A stretch of DNA of 64,000 nucleotides from CBDDBH01 sp965225625 (lineage in GTDB: Bacteria > Pseudomonadota > Gammaproteobacteria > JADZEE01): positions 1-64,000 of the forward strand of contig CBDDBH010000020.1 of NCBI GenBank assembly GCA_965225625.1, in the 5' to 3' direction. The translations under genes were made by a program, and so were the position numbers. The notes beneath the pieces are model-generated. The model did no database searches. It was given only the letters and a program-made list of their open reading frames with translations, and had not been told where the DNA came from. Of the stretch, positions 53,335 through 62,462 are shown piece after piece. The first letter of the stretch is position 1, and every line of letters starts with the position of its first letter.

Positions 53335-55158
53335 ATGGGATGGCAAGGCCGGATTCTGCGTGTAGATCTGAACAAGCAGATCTGCAACATCGAACCGCTC
53401 AACATGGACTGGGCGCAAAGTTACCTGGGACAGCGGGGCCTAGCGACCAAATACATGCTCGAAGAAACAGACCCGGCTGTCGACGCCCTATCGCCTGACA
53501 ATAAGCTCATTTTCGCGACCGGTCCGTTGACGGGCACCATGGCTTCGACCGGCGGGCGCTATTCCGTCGTCACAAAAGGCGCACTGACCGGCAGCATCGC
53601 CTGTTCCAACTCCGGCGGCCAATTCGGCGCCGAGCTCAAACTTGCCGGCTATGACATGATTATTTTCGAGGGCCGCTCCGCCGAGCCCGTGTATCTGTAT
53701 ATAGAGAACGACCAGCCGCATCTGTTACCTGCCGACCAGCTCTGGGGGCAGACCGTGTGGGAAACCGAGCGCCTTATCAAGCAGTGGCATGGTGACGTTT
53801 TAGCGCGCGTTGCCTCGATTGGTCCCGCGGCCGAGTATGGTTGTCGTTATGCTTGTGTCGTCAATGATCTGCACCGTGCCGCTGGACGCTCAGGCGTAGG
53901 CACCGTGATGGGTTCAAAAGGACTCAAGGCTATCGGAGTGCGCGGCACCCGGGGCGTCCACGTCAACGATCCCCAGCGATTCATGCAGATAACAAACGAA
54001 ATCAAAGAACGTATGCAAAGCAACGACGGACGTCAGGACATGACCAAAGACGGCACGCTGATGATGGTCGACGTCACCAATACCTACGGCACCATGCCCA
54101 CCCGTAACAACCGAGACGTTCAATTCGAAGGCGCGGACAAACTTAACGTTACAGCCATGCAGACGCCCAACGAAAACGGACACACCAACATGATCACCAA
54201 CAGTGCATGCTTCGCCTGCACGATCGGTTGTGGCCGCGTCAGTCACATCGATCCCAATCACTTCTCCGTAAAGGACAAACCTCAATATCACGGCGCATCC
54301 GGTGGCCTTGAGTACGAAACCGCTTATGCGCTGGGCGCCGCGGTGGGAGTTGGAGACATTGATGCCGCCACCTACTGCGGTTTCCTGTGTAACGAATACG
54401 GTTTGGATCCTATTTCCCTAGGCGGATCCATCGCGGCGGCAATGGAGCTGTTTGATATCGGCGCCATCACCGAAACCGACACCGGCGGCATTCGTTTGGA
54501 ATTCGGCTCCGCTGAAGCGCTATGTCAGGCTACCGAGCTGACTGTGCGCGGCGAAGGTTTCGGCCGGGAGATCGGGATGGGTTCCAAACGCCTGTGTGAA
54601 AAATACGGACACCCCGATCTATCGATGTCGGTGAAAGGACAGGAATTTGCCGCCTACGACGGACGCTCCATGCAGGGCATGGGTCTGGGTTATGCGACTA
54701 GTAACCGCGGCGCTTGCCATTTGCGCGCAGCCCCCTACGAAGATGATTTCAAAACGACCGAAATCGACGGCAAAGCCAAAATCGTCAAGGAAACCCAGGA
54801 CTTTGTCGCGGCCCTGGATTCAACGGGGCTGTGTTTGTTTACCGGTGAGTGCGGTTTGACCCCCGAGGACTATGCTGCGCAAATAGATGCGGCCTGCGAT
54901 GGAGATTGGACGCTGCCGCGATTACTGGAAACCGGTGAACGGATCTGGACCATTGAGCGGCAATACAACCTCGCTGCAGGATTGACCAAGGCTGACGATA
55001 CGTTACCTAAACGCATTCTCACCGAACCGGCAAAAACCGGCGCTGCGGCGGGACAGGTCAACCGCCTGGGCGAAATGCTGCCGATGTATTACACGGAACG
55101 CGGCTGGGATGGCGATGGTGTACCAACCGCCGAAACGCTAGGCCGCCTCGGATTGTAA
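53335..55158 (+). CDS. Tungsten-type aldehyde ferredoxin oxidoreductase
   Basis: 607 residues, the normal length; ATG at 53335 after TGGAGA. The start MGWQGRILRVDLN is the family's N-terminus. The [4Fe-4S] ligands are Cys292, Cys295 and Cys299 (CFACTIGCGR) and a late Cys506 (FTGEC), with Cys500 close by. Pyranopterin-binding regions include GRYSVVTKG, VCNDLHRAAGRSG-like VVNDLHRAAGRSGVGTVMGSKGLKAI and a C-terminal MLPMYYTERGWDGDGVP. It oxidises an aldehyde to the acid with ferredoxin, or the reverse, via a bis-pterin W (or Mo) cofactor. Uncommon in a setting full of oxygenases. No dedicated ferredoxin or BamC-like partner is next to it. Confidence 0.92.
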   Translation: MGWQGRILRVDLNKQICNIEPLNMDWAQSYLGQRGLATKYMLEETDPAVDALSPDNKLIFATGPLTGTMASTGGRYSVVTKGALTGSIACSNSGGQFGAELKLAGYDMIIFEGRSAEPVYLYIENDQPHLLPADQLWGQTVWETERLIKQWHGDVLARVASIGPAAEYGCRYACVVNDLHRAAGRSGVGTVMGSKGLKAIGVRGTRGVHVNDPQRFMQITNEIKERMQSNDGRQDMTKDGTLMMVDVTNTYGTMPTRNNRDVQFEGADKLNVTAMQTPNENGHTNMITNSACFACTIGCGRVSHIDPNHFSVKDKPQYHGASGGLEYETAYALGAAVGVGDIDAATYCGFLCNEYGLDPISLGGSIAAAMELFDIGAITETDTGGIRLEFGSAEALCQATELTVRGEGFGREIGMGSKRLCEKYGHPDLSMSVKGQEFAAYDGRSMQGMGLGYATSNRGACHLRAAPYEDDFKTTEIDGKAKIVKETQDFVAALDSTGLCLFTGECGLTPEDYAAQIDAACDGDWTLPRLLETGERIWTIERQYNLAAGLTKADDTLPKRILTEPAKTGAAAGQVNRLGEMLPMYYTERGWDGDGVPTAETLGRLGL

Positions 55159-55233
55159 GTCCGTAAAGTACTAGCCCTCGCCGGTGAGTGCTTCGCGCTC
55201 GCAAGCCCGACGCTGGTGATTGTGCCCCGGCGG

Positions 55234-56334
55234 TCATATTCCAAACAATCGCTCGGCATTGCCATGGTAGATCATGTGTCTCTCGGCCTCCGTTATTTCC
55301 ACGGAATCCATGAACTCCCATGCCTCATCGCCAAACTCAAACGGATAATCCACGGCATAAAATATTCGCTCTGCGCCAATCGTATCCATGGAGAGCCGCA
55401 ATGCCGGCGGTGAAGTGACGCCGCTAATCGTGATAACAAAATTATCCTTGAAGTATTCACTGGGCAACTTCTTCATATTCGTTCCGCCACCCAGATCTTG
55501 TGCCATTTTAAAACGGCCATCCATTCTCTGTAACCAGAAAGGGATCCCTTCACCCATGTGGCCAAGTATAAATTTGAGGTCGGGAAACCGTTCGAACACA
55601 CCGCTGAAAATGAGCTTCACTGCATGCAGACTTGCCTCCGCGGCAAATCCCCAGTGCGCGAAAAACAAATCATAATCCAGATACGGCTCCAGCATTTTCG
55701 GCGGCGGTGTGCGCGGATGCAGATAAATGGGCGCCTTCAATGCATTAGCCGCCTCGAGTAAAGGATAGAATTTTTCATTATCGAGAAACTCACCCTTAGT
55801 ATGAGAGTTGATCAATGCACCTTTGAAATTGAGTTTATTGATGCATCGTTCCAATTCTTTGGCTGCCGCCTCAGGTGCCTGCGGTGCAATCGTTGCCATA
55901 CCGGCAAATTTGTCCGGATGCTTTTGAACCGCGTCGTGCAAATAATCGTTGGCCTCGCTAGCCAAGGCAGTACCTAAATCGGGTGCAAACACCTGGACCC
56001 CGGGCGACGCGATGCTGACCAACTGTAAATCGACCCCGGTCGTTGCCATGTCTCGCAAACGACCTTCGCCTAGTTCTCGCAGCTTCGCAATTATGCGTTT
56101 GCCACCAGGACTGATGTGGACCAGGCGCCCCAGGCGTTTATACCCTGGTTCCAGGCCAGGGGTTTCGATGACGTCCACCCAGGCCTTTGCGATTGCCGGC
56201 GTGACGAAAGCCTCCTCAATACTGATGCGGCGGATATCCTTTTTCGCGGCCGCTTGCACCGGCAGGCTCGTCGAGACGGCGGTGGCGACACCAAGCTTCA
56301 AAAAATCACGTCGATCAATTTTGTTATTTGACAT
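55234..56334 (-). CDS. Tat-exported amidohydrolase (gamma-resorcylate decarboxylase-like)
   Basis: 366 residues. The N-terminus is a twin-arginine signal (KIDRRDFLKLGVATAVSTSL), placing the mature enzyme in the periplasm. The mature domain begins RRISIEEAFVTP, where the usual HxH is replaced by EEAF. It then has His in APIYLHPRTPPP (about 213), His in FILGHMGEG (about 266) and Asp in YAVDYPFEF (about 322). The Glu/His/His/Asp set matches the metal site of gamma-resorcylate decarboxylase and related benzoate decarboxylases. Export through Tat is atypical for these usually cytoplasmic enzymes. Convergent with the aldehyde ferredoxin oxidoreductase gene. Confidence 0.85.
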   Translation of the reverse strand: MSNNKIDRRDFLKLGVATAVSTSLPVQAAAKKDIRRISIEEAFVTPAIAKAWVDVIETPGLEPGYKRLGRLVHISPGGKRIIAKLRELGEGRLRDMATTGVDLQLVSIASPGVQVFAPDLGTALASEANDYLHDAVQKHPDKFAGMATIAPQAPEAAAKELERCINKLNFKGALINSHTKGEFLDNEKFYPLLEAANALKAPIYLHPRTPPPKMLEPYLDYDLFFAHWGFAAEASLHAVKLIFSGVFERFPDLKFILGHMGEGIPFWLQRMDGRFKMAQDLGGGTNMKKLPSEYFKDNFVITISGVTSPPALRLSMDTIGAERIFYAVDYPFEFGDEAWEFMDSVEITEAERHMIYHGNAERLFGI

Positions 56335-56420
56335 TCAAATTAGTCCTTGTTTTGACTCAATCGCGCGGAAGATTTAGATGGTTCTATTTTTCAATCCGAA
56401 ATGCAAACCGCAGCTAAAAT

Positions 56421-58256
56421 CTACTTCTTTAAGTCCGCGTCGGACATAATTATGTCCTGATAGCTACCTCCAGCGGGGATCATCGGATAGACGTTATCTT
56501 CAAACCGCACGACGACATCCACGAGGTAAGGTTCATCCGGGTTTGCGAGCATCCGTTCATACGCCGGTGCCAATTCATCAAGGCTACGCACCCGCTCTGC
56601 CTGCACTCGATAACCGGCAGCGATGGTCACAAAATCGGGATAGACATCCGCATCGTCTGAGCGCTTCACCGCCATCGCCGGATCGGCGAGCGTCGACTCG
56701 GCGCGATGTCCAGCGTAAATAATGTCCTGCCATTGGCGCACCATCCCCAGCCATTGATTATTGATACACACAACCTTAACTCCCAAGCCGTAGCGGTGGC
56801 AGGTCGATAATTCATGGATCGTCATATTCAGACTGCCATCGCCATCGATGTCGATGACCGTGCGCTCGGGACAACCGACCTTTGCCCCGATTGCGGCGGG
56901 CAGTCCATAGCCCATGGTACCGAAGCCAGAACTCGACAAGAAAGAGCGTGGGTGCTGCACGGCGTAATGCTGCATGGCCCACATCTGATGCTGTCCTACG
57001 CCCAATGATATTAATCCTTGCCCGTCGGTCATCTCCGAGAGCAACGCGATCGCCTGCGGTCCGGTCAGTTCAGACGATGGGTCGACATTCAATGGATATT
57101 TGCGAGCAAGCTCATCGACGTAAGCGCGCCACGGCGCATAGTTGCCGGGCTGGACATGCTCGAGCAATTGCTCAAAGGCGACTCGAAGATCGGCGTTTAC
57201 GCCCAGGGTCACCGGTTTGTTTTTGTGCAGCTCTGCACGGTCGATATCGATATGAATGATTTTGCCGTGCTTGATGAATTCGCTTACCTTGCCGGTGACC
57301 CTATCGTCAAAGCGAACGCCAATCGCGACAACCAGATCTGCTTCGTTGATCGCGATGTTGGCATACTTGCTGCCGTGCATACCCAGTACCCGTAGTGACA
57401 GCGGATGCTGCGGAGCGATTGCCCCCAAACCCATCACGGTGGTCGTAACCGGGCATTGCAACTTCTCCGCGAGCCGTGTCAGCAACTTACCCGTATCTGA
57501 GCTGATGACGCCGCCGCCAGCATACAGCAGCGGCCGTTCCGCCTCCGCGATCAGGCGGCAACACTGTTGCAGTTGGTCATCAGAAATAGCCCCTACCGGC
57601 GGTTGTGGCGGATCGATTACGGCCGGCATGCGCGGCGGCAGATAGCCGCCCTCGGGGTCGTGTGGATAATGCTGTTGGATGTCCTTGGGAATGTCGATCA
57701 ACACGGGACCCGGACGATTTCCGGCGGCCAGCGCAAACGCCTCGCGCACTACTGCGGGTATGCGACTGACTCGGTCGACCAGGAAGTTCTTCTTGGTAAT
57801 AGCCGCCGTGATAGAGACTATATCCGCCTCTTGAAAAGCGTTCTTGCCGAGTAAATGCGTCGGCACATTGCCGGTAATGGCAACGATCGGAATCGAGTCG
57901 CTAAAGGCGTCGCCGATCCCTGTCACCATATTTGTCGCGCCAGGGCCGGATGTCGCCAGACAGACGCCTACTTTGCCCGTGGCGCGCGCGTAACCCTCCG
58001 CCGCGTGCGCCGCACCTTGTTCGTGCTCAACGCGAATGCAGCGGATATCGAATTCGCGCAGCACGTCAAATATCTCGAGGTTGGCACCACCGGGATAGCC
58101 AAACAGCACATCAACGCCTTCCAGTTGCAGACAGCGTCCCAATATCTGAGCACCCCGCTGCGCCTGCGCGCGGTCCTGCTCGCGTATGGCTGACAGCGGA
58201 CCGCCGGAAATAGTGGCAACGTCGCCGTAGGTAACGTTATCAACGCGGTCGTTCAT
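56421..58256 (-). CDS. ilvB: Acetolactate synthase large subunit
   Basis: 611 residues. ThDP-enzyme motifs are GRCLQLEGVDVLFGYPGG (N-terminal), the catalytic Glu in VEHEQGAAHAAEGYAR (about 80), the FAD-region GRVLGMHG-like LSLRVLGMHGSKYAN, and the ThDP signature DGDGSLNMTIHELST with VVCINNQWLGMVRQWQ (about 500). It condenses two pyruvates, or pyruvate and 2-ketobutyrate, for branched-chain amino acids. A regulatory small subunit (ilvN/ilvH) is not adjacent, and the next gene on the same strand is another ThDP enzyme, so this may be a stand-alone or catabolic version. Confidence 0.92.
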   Translation of the reverse strand: MNDRVDNVTYGDVATISGGPLSAIREQDRAQAQRGAQILGRCLQLEGVDVLFGYPGGANLEIFDVLREFDIRCIRVEHEQGAAHAAEGYARATGKVGVCLATSGPGATNMVTGIGDAFSDSIPIVAITGNVPTHLLGKNAFQEADIVSITAAITKKNFLVDRVSRIPAVVREAFALAAGNRPGPVLIDIPKDIQQHYPHDPEGGYLPPRMPAVIDPPQPPVGAISDDQLQQCCRLIAEAERPLLYAGGGVISSDTGKLLTRLAEKLQCPVTTTVMGLGAIAPQHPLSLRVLGMHGSKYANIAINEADLVVAIGVRFDDRVTGKVSEFIKHGKIIHIDIDRAELHKNKPVTLGVNADLRVAFEQLLEHVQPGNYAPWRAYVDELARKYPLNVDPSSELTGPQAIALLSEMTDGQGLISLGVGQHQMWAMQHYAVQHPRSFLSSSGFGTMGYGLPAAIGAKVGCPERTVIDIDGDGSLNMTIHELSTCHRYGLGVKVVCINNQWLGMVRQWQDIIYAGHRAESTLADPAMAVKRSDDADVYPDFVTIAAGYRVQAERVRSLDELAPAYERMLANPDEPYLVDVVVRFEDNVYPMIPAGGSYQDIIMSDADLKK

Positions 58257-58335
58257 TCTGAGTCATATACGGTATATCCGAGGATTCCTCAGCGTCCCTG
58301 CTACAACGTGCGTTCACTCGATGCTCCACCGCCTG

Positions 58336-59883
58336 CTAAACCACGGCCTCAATAAGATTCGGTCCCGGCTCAGCCAGGAACGCAGGCAGCAATCGATTGA
58401 ACTCCTCCAGGGAGGTCGCCCGGGCGGCGGTGACGCCCATGCCTTCGGCCATCTTTACCCAATCCAGATCCGGCCGTCCAATCTCCAACATATCGCGCGC
58501 TTTCGGTCCCGGCTGACCGGCACCGACACGTTGGAATTCGATACCCAGGATCCTGTATTGTCGATTGGCAAACACGACCGTCGTAACATTCAACTGCTCG
58601 CGCGCCTGTGTCCATAAAGATTGCACGGTATACATGCCGCTGCCGTCAGCCTGCAGACCCACGACTTTGCGATCCGGGCAGGCGACCGCGGCGCCCACGC
58701 TTAGCGGCAAACCATTACCGATAGCACCGCCGGTTAACATCAACCAATCATGCGGCTCGGCAGCAGCGGTCGAGAAAAATAGCGGCGCTCCCGAGGTTGC
58801 AGCTTCATCAACGACGATGGCGTTCTCGGGCAACGTAGCAGCCAAGGTCAAGCCGATAGTCTCCGGCGTGAACTCGCCGGCCGGCAGTTCCGGTTTGCCG
58901 AGCGCGAGCAGCGTCGAAGGCGTCCCGGTTGCGTCTAGCGCATCGGCGAGTTGTACCAGCGCCGCGGGCAAGTCCTGATCGATGCTTGCCAGTGTATGGA
59001 TGGTGCAGTCTTCGGGGCTCAGCCAACTCGGTTTATCCGGATAAGCAAACGCCCCGACCGGCGGCCGGGCACCGACGAGTATCAGATGTTTGGTACCGGC
59101 GAGTGCGGCAACGGCCTGCTCGGGAAAATAAGGCAATCGTTCCAATGGTGCGCGGCCTGCACCCCGCTGCATTCGCGCGGCCAAGGTTTCACACATCATT
59201 CGCGCGCCGGTGCGCTTTGCGATACGACTCGCCGTTTCAAGGCTCGAGGCACGCAGTGCTTGTCCGGCCAATAACAACACGGCAGGTTCGCCGGTGCTCA
59301 GCACTTTGGCTACTGTCTCAATCGCGTCCGTGGAAACAGCAGCAGTGCTTGGCAGTTTTGCAGGCGCCGCTGCAGGCTCACCCGCGTCGTTCCAAGTGCA
59401 ATCGGCAGGCACTATGAGCGTCGCGATCTGGCCCGGTGGCTGGTACGCCGCAACGATAGCCGCTTGGGTGTCGGCAGGCAGGGCTTCGGCCGTTTCCGTT
59501 GTTCGCACCCAGCCACGCGTGGGTTTGGCATAGGCTTGTATGTCAGAACCCAGCAAACTGTCGTAGTCGCGATGGTAGGTCGCATGTTCACCGACGATAT
59601 TGACGATCGGTACGCCTGCACGCATCGCATTATGAAAATTCGCGAGCGCATTCGCCAACCCGGGACCCAGGTGAAACAGCGTAGCCGCCGGTTTGTCCAA
59701 CATGCGCGCATAGCCGTCGGCCGCTCCCGAGGCTACTCCCTCGAACAGCGCTAAAACACAGCGCATGCCCTCGACTCGGTCGATTGCCGACACAAATTGC
59801 ATCTCTGAAGTTCCGGGATTGGTAAAACACACATCGACTCCGCCATTCACCAGCGTGCGGAGCATACTTTCGGCGCCTTTCAT
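58336..59883 (-). CDS. ThDP-dependent enzyme, acetolactate-synthase/benzoylformate-decarboxylase-like
   Basis: 515 residues. Contains GGVDVCFTNPGTSEMQF at the start, the catalytic Glu in ALFEGVASGAADGYARM (about 48), a central domain without the FAD-binding hallmarks of acetolactate synthase, and the ThDP-binding region QADGSGMYTVQSLWTQ with FANRQYRILGIEFQR. The shortened C-terminus and GTSEM motif place it with the IlvB-like 2-keto acid decarboxylase/synthase paralogues of unknown substrate. The ATG follows GGAGA. It lies 79 bp upstream of ilvB in the same orientation. Confidence 0.87.
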   Translation of the reverse strand: MKGAESMLRTLVNGGVDVCFTNPGTSEMQFVSAIDRVEGMRCVLALFEGVASGAADGYARMLDKPAATLFHLGPGLANALANFHNAMRAGVPIVNIVGEHATYHRDYDSLLGSDIQAYAKPTRGWVRTTETAEALPADTQAAIVAAYQPPGQIATLIVPADCTWNDAGEPAAAPAKLPSTAAVSTDAIETVAKVLSTGEPAVLLLAGQALRASSLETASRIAKRTGARMMCETLAARMQRGAGRAPLERLPYFPEQAVAALAGTKHLILVGARPPVGAFAYPDKPSWLSPEDCTIHTLASIDQDLPAALVQLADALDATGTPSTLLALGKPELPAGEFTPETIGLTLAATLPENAIVVDEAATSGAPLFFSTAAAEPHDWLMLTGGAIGNGLPLSVGAAVACPDRKVVGLQADGSGMYTVQSLWTQAREQLNVTTVVFANRQYRILGIEFQRVGAGQPGPKARDMLEIGRPDLDWVKMAEGMGVTAARATSLEEFNRLLPAFLAEPGPNLIEAVV

Positions 59884-59999
59884 TGATTCTCCTTGCCCCT
59901 AATCCGCAGCTTGCCTGAAGACTGCGGTGCTGATCCACCTGTGCTCGTTGCCGCAGCAGCTACAGTATACTGGCTCACCGTGGCCGCAAGCTTTTTGAG

Positions 60000-61034
60000 A
60001 TGACAGATCACATCGAAATTATCCGCCCCGACGACTGGCACGTGCACCTGCGTGACGGGCCGATGCTGCGTGCGGTCGTGGCTTTTACAGCGAGCACATT
60101 CGGGCGCGCGATTGTTATGCCTAATCTACAGCCGCCAATCACGACGGTTGCGGCGGCTGAAGCCTATCGAGACCGCATCCTCCAGCAGTTACCAGCGGAC
60201 ACCGTGTTCCAGCCGCTGATGACTTGCTACCTAACCGATAATCTCGACGCGGAGGAAGTACGCCGCGGTCGCGAGCAATCGGTCTTTGCAGCGGCCAAGC
60301 TTTACCCGGCCGGCGCCACATTCAATTCAGACGCCGGAGTTAGGTCGCTCACCAATGTCCAACCAGTGCTGGAGACCATGCAGGCGATTGGGTTGCCGTT
60401 GCTCGTCCACGGTGAGGTCGTTGATCCGGATATCGATATCTTTGATCGCGAAGCAGTATTCATTGAGCGGGTACTGGAGCCCATGCGCCGAGATTTCCCC
60501 GAGTTGCGCATCGTCTTCGAACACGTTACGACTGAGGATGCGGTCCAATACGTTCTCACTCAACCTAGCCACGTTGCAGCAACTATCACCCCCCATCATC
60601 TGCTCATCAATCGCAACGCTATTTTCGCCGGTGGCGTCAGGCCCCACATGTATTGTTTGCCGGTCGCCAAACGGGAACGACACCGACTGGCACTGGTAAA
60701 AGCCGCGACCTCCGGCGATCACCGATTCTTTCTGGGGACCGACTCGGCGCCCCACGCAACCCATCTGAAAGAAGCCGGCTGCGGCTGTGCCGGGATATTC
60801 AACGCCGCCAATGCCATGGCCTGTTACGCCCAGGTATTCGATGAGGAGCAGTCACTGGATAAACTCGAAGCCTTCGCTTCGCTGAATGGACCTGCCTTTT
60901 ATGGATTGCCTGCCAACACGGATACAATTCGCCTACAACACATAGCCGACGAAACACCCCAATCCATTGCAGCGGGTAGCGACAATGTATTAACGTTTAC
61001 GCCGCCGCGACCATTGCAATGGACAGTGGCCTAA
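60000..61034 (+). CDS. pyrC: Dihydroorotase, E. coli type
   Basis: 344 residues, type II dihydroorotase. The binuclear zinc site is complete: DDWHVHLRDG (HxH), the carboxylated Lys in AAKLYPAGATFNSDAGV (about 100), His in LLVHGEV, His in VFEHVTTEDAV and Asp in FFLGTDSAPH. It forms dihydroorotate in pyrimidine synthesis. It is divergent from the ThDP gene, with ~116 bp between them, and followed after 35 bp by an SnoaL-like gene. The start ATG lacks a clear Shine-Dalgarno (TTTTTGAG upstream). Confidence 0.96.
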   Translation: MTDHIEIIRPDDWHVHLRDGPMLRAVVAFTASTFGRAIVMPNLQPPITTVAAAEAYRDRILQQLPADTVFQPLMTCYLTDNLDAEEVRRGREQSVFAAAKLYPAGATFNSDAGVRSLTNVQPVLETMQAIGLPLLVHGEVVDPDIDIFDREAVFIERVLEPMRRDFPELRIVFEHVTTEDAVQYVLTQPSHVAATITPHHLLINRNAIFAGGVRPHMYCLPVAKRERHRLALVKAATSGDHRFFLGTDSAPHATHLKEAGCGCAGIFNAANAMACYAQVFDEEQSLDKLEAFASLNGPAFYGLPANTDTIRLQHIADETPQSIAAGSDNVLTFTPPRPLQWTVA

Positions 61035-61069
61035 CACGAACCAGTAAACCCGAACCCAAGGAGAAACAG

Positions 61070-61456
61070 ATGTCCAACGACCGCGAACACCTGACGCAAC
61101 TCGCGACTGATTTTGTCGACGCCTTCAACAACAACGATTTTGACAAGGCAATGTCCTATTTCGCCGACGCGGCCAATTACGAAGATCACCTCGGTGTCCG
61201 TCACGAAGGTAAGGATGCGGTGTGCGCGACCTTCGAGCCCATGTTCAAGGGTGAGTTAGGACCATTCGAATTTGTTGGCGAAGATCTTTTCATCGATGTC
61301 GAACAAGCTAAAGTCACAGCCCGGTTCCGTTGCGATATGCAAGCAGATGGCAAACCAATCTATTGGCGTGGCGTTGATATCCTTTATTTCGAAGGTGACA
61401 AGATCGTTAACAAGTTTGCCTACGGCAAGGCCCAGGAAACGTATTTCGGGGTTTAG
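61070..61456 (+). CDS. SnoaL/NTF2-like protein
   Basis: 128 residues from the ATG at 61070, behind AAGGAGAAAC. One NTF2-like domain: an N-terminal helix FVDAFNNNDFDKAMSYFADA, then AVCATFEPMFKG and a hydrophobic barrel ending IVNKFAYGKAQETYFGV. Such proteins are isomerases, dehydratases, cyclases or binding proteins. The 35-bp gap from pyrC suggests a shared transcript, although no link to pyrimidine synthesis is evident. Confidence 0.82.
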   Translation: MSNDREHLTQLATDFVDAFNNNDFDKAMSYFADAANYEDHLGVRHEGKDAVCATFEPMFKGELGPFEFVGEDLFIDVEQAKVTARFRCDMQADGKPIYWRGVDILYFEGDKIVNKFAYGKAQETYFGV

Positions 61457-61662
61457 GTCGGCGACCACAGTTTAAAAACGAGCGGCGGATTAACGTAAAC
61501 GACGAGGAGTTGGCTTACCTGATCGGTCGCTATTTCGGCGCCGTAGCCGCCGGAATTGCGCCGAACAATAGGCCGAACGTCAATCCGAATGTACGCAAGC
61601 GATGATGTTGACGGCGATGCTTGGTCAGTATCCGCACTCGGACCGAGATTAATGGAAGGAAC

Positions 61663-62286
61663 GTGCAGATCGAAGCGACGAAAGATCCCATATCGAGGCC
61701 AGCATTGCGCCTGTTGATACCAACCCTATTTGTCAGCGTCATTGCGGCCTTGAGTGGATGTGATGTCGTCGTCATCGAAAGGCCGCTTGGAGAAGCACCG
61801 TACGTTTTGGATGCTGAGAAGGTCGACGGCGCCTGGTATGTCGTCAAAGGAAACGAGCAACCATTTTTTGTACAAGTCCAGAAAAACGGCCAGTTGATTC
61901 TGGCCGGAGTAGAGCAAGATGAGGCAGGCTTTTCTCTGGAGCAGATTGAGGTTCACCTCATGCAAATCGGCGAAGAGCTTTACTTCAGTGGACCGTCCGA
62001 TGAAGAGTCAATACCAGGCTACTATTTTGCCTGGGTCGCAAAGAGAGAAGATTCCGAGATAATTTTGGTACCTCCTAACATTGATACTTTTAGCGATGCG
62101 GTCACCACCGGGGAGTTGCCGGGCACGGTAACACAAGGAGAATACGCAACCATCGTCAAGGTTGCTCATGAAAATGTTCTAGCCTTTATTCGAAAGACGC
62201 CCGCAGATGAACTGTGGGACAGGAAAGAGTCGATTGTTGTTCGAAAATTTTCTCAGGGCCATGTGCAAACCCCTATCAACAACTAG
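61663..62286 (+). CDS. Predicted lipoprotein of unknown function
   Basis: 207 residues from a GTG at 61663 with GGAAGGA; the frame is open from 61621. A hydrophobic segment LRLLIPTLFVSVIAALSGC ends in a lipobox (ALSGC), so the protein is probably lipid-anchored in the envelope. The mature domain is rich in beta-strand-like stretches (GAWYVVKGNEQPFFVQVQ, GYYFAWVAKREDSEIILVP). No family recognised. Convergent with the CoA-transferase gene. Confidence 0.75.
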   Translation: MQIEATKDPISRPALRLLIPTLFVSVIAALSGCDVVVIERPLGEAPYVLDAEKVDGAWYVVKGNEQPFFVQVQKNGQLILAGVEQDEAGFSLEQIEVHLMQIGEELYFSGPSDEESIPGYYFAWVAKREDSEIILVPPNIDTFSDAVTTGELPGTVTQGEYATIVKVAHENVLAFIRKTPADELWDRKESIVVRKFSQGHVQTPINN

Positions 62287-62462
62287 TGAGTAATGGTGCG
62301 TTTGTCCCGCGAAAGAGAAAATTGCACCTTTGCTGCACCGACATAACTGGCACCACCGCGACCCCATCCGGTGGTTATTCACCGCCGGGTGCGGCCAGCC
62401 TATCGTCAGTCGGAACCAATCGCCGTCGAATCGGGTGGATGTATCAATTCAATGCGGGCGAG

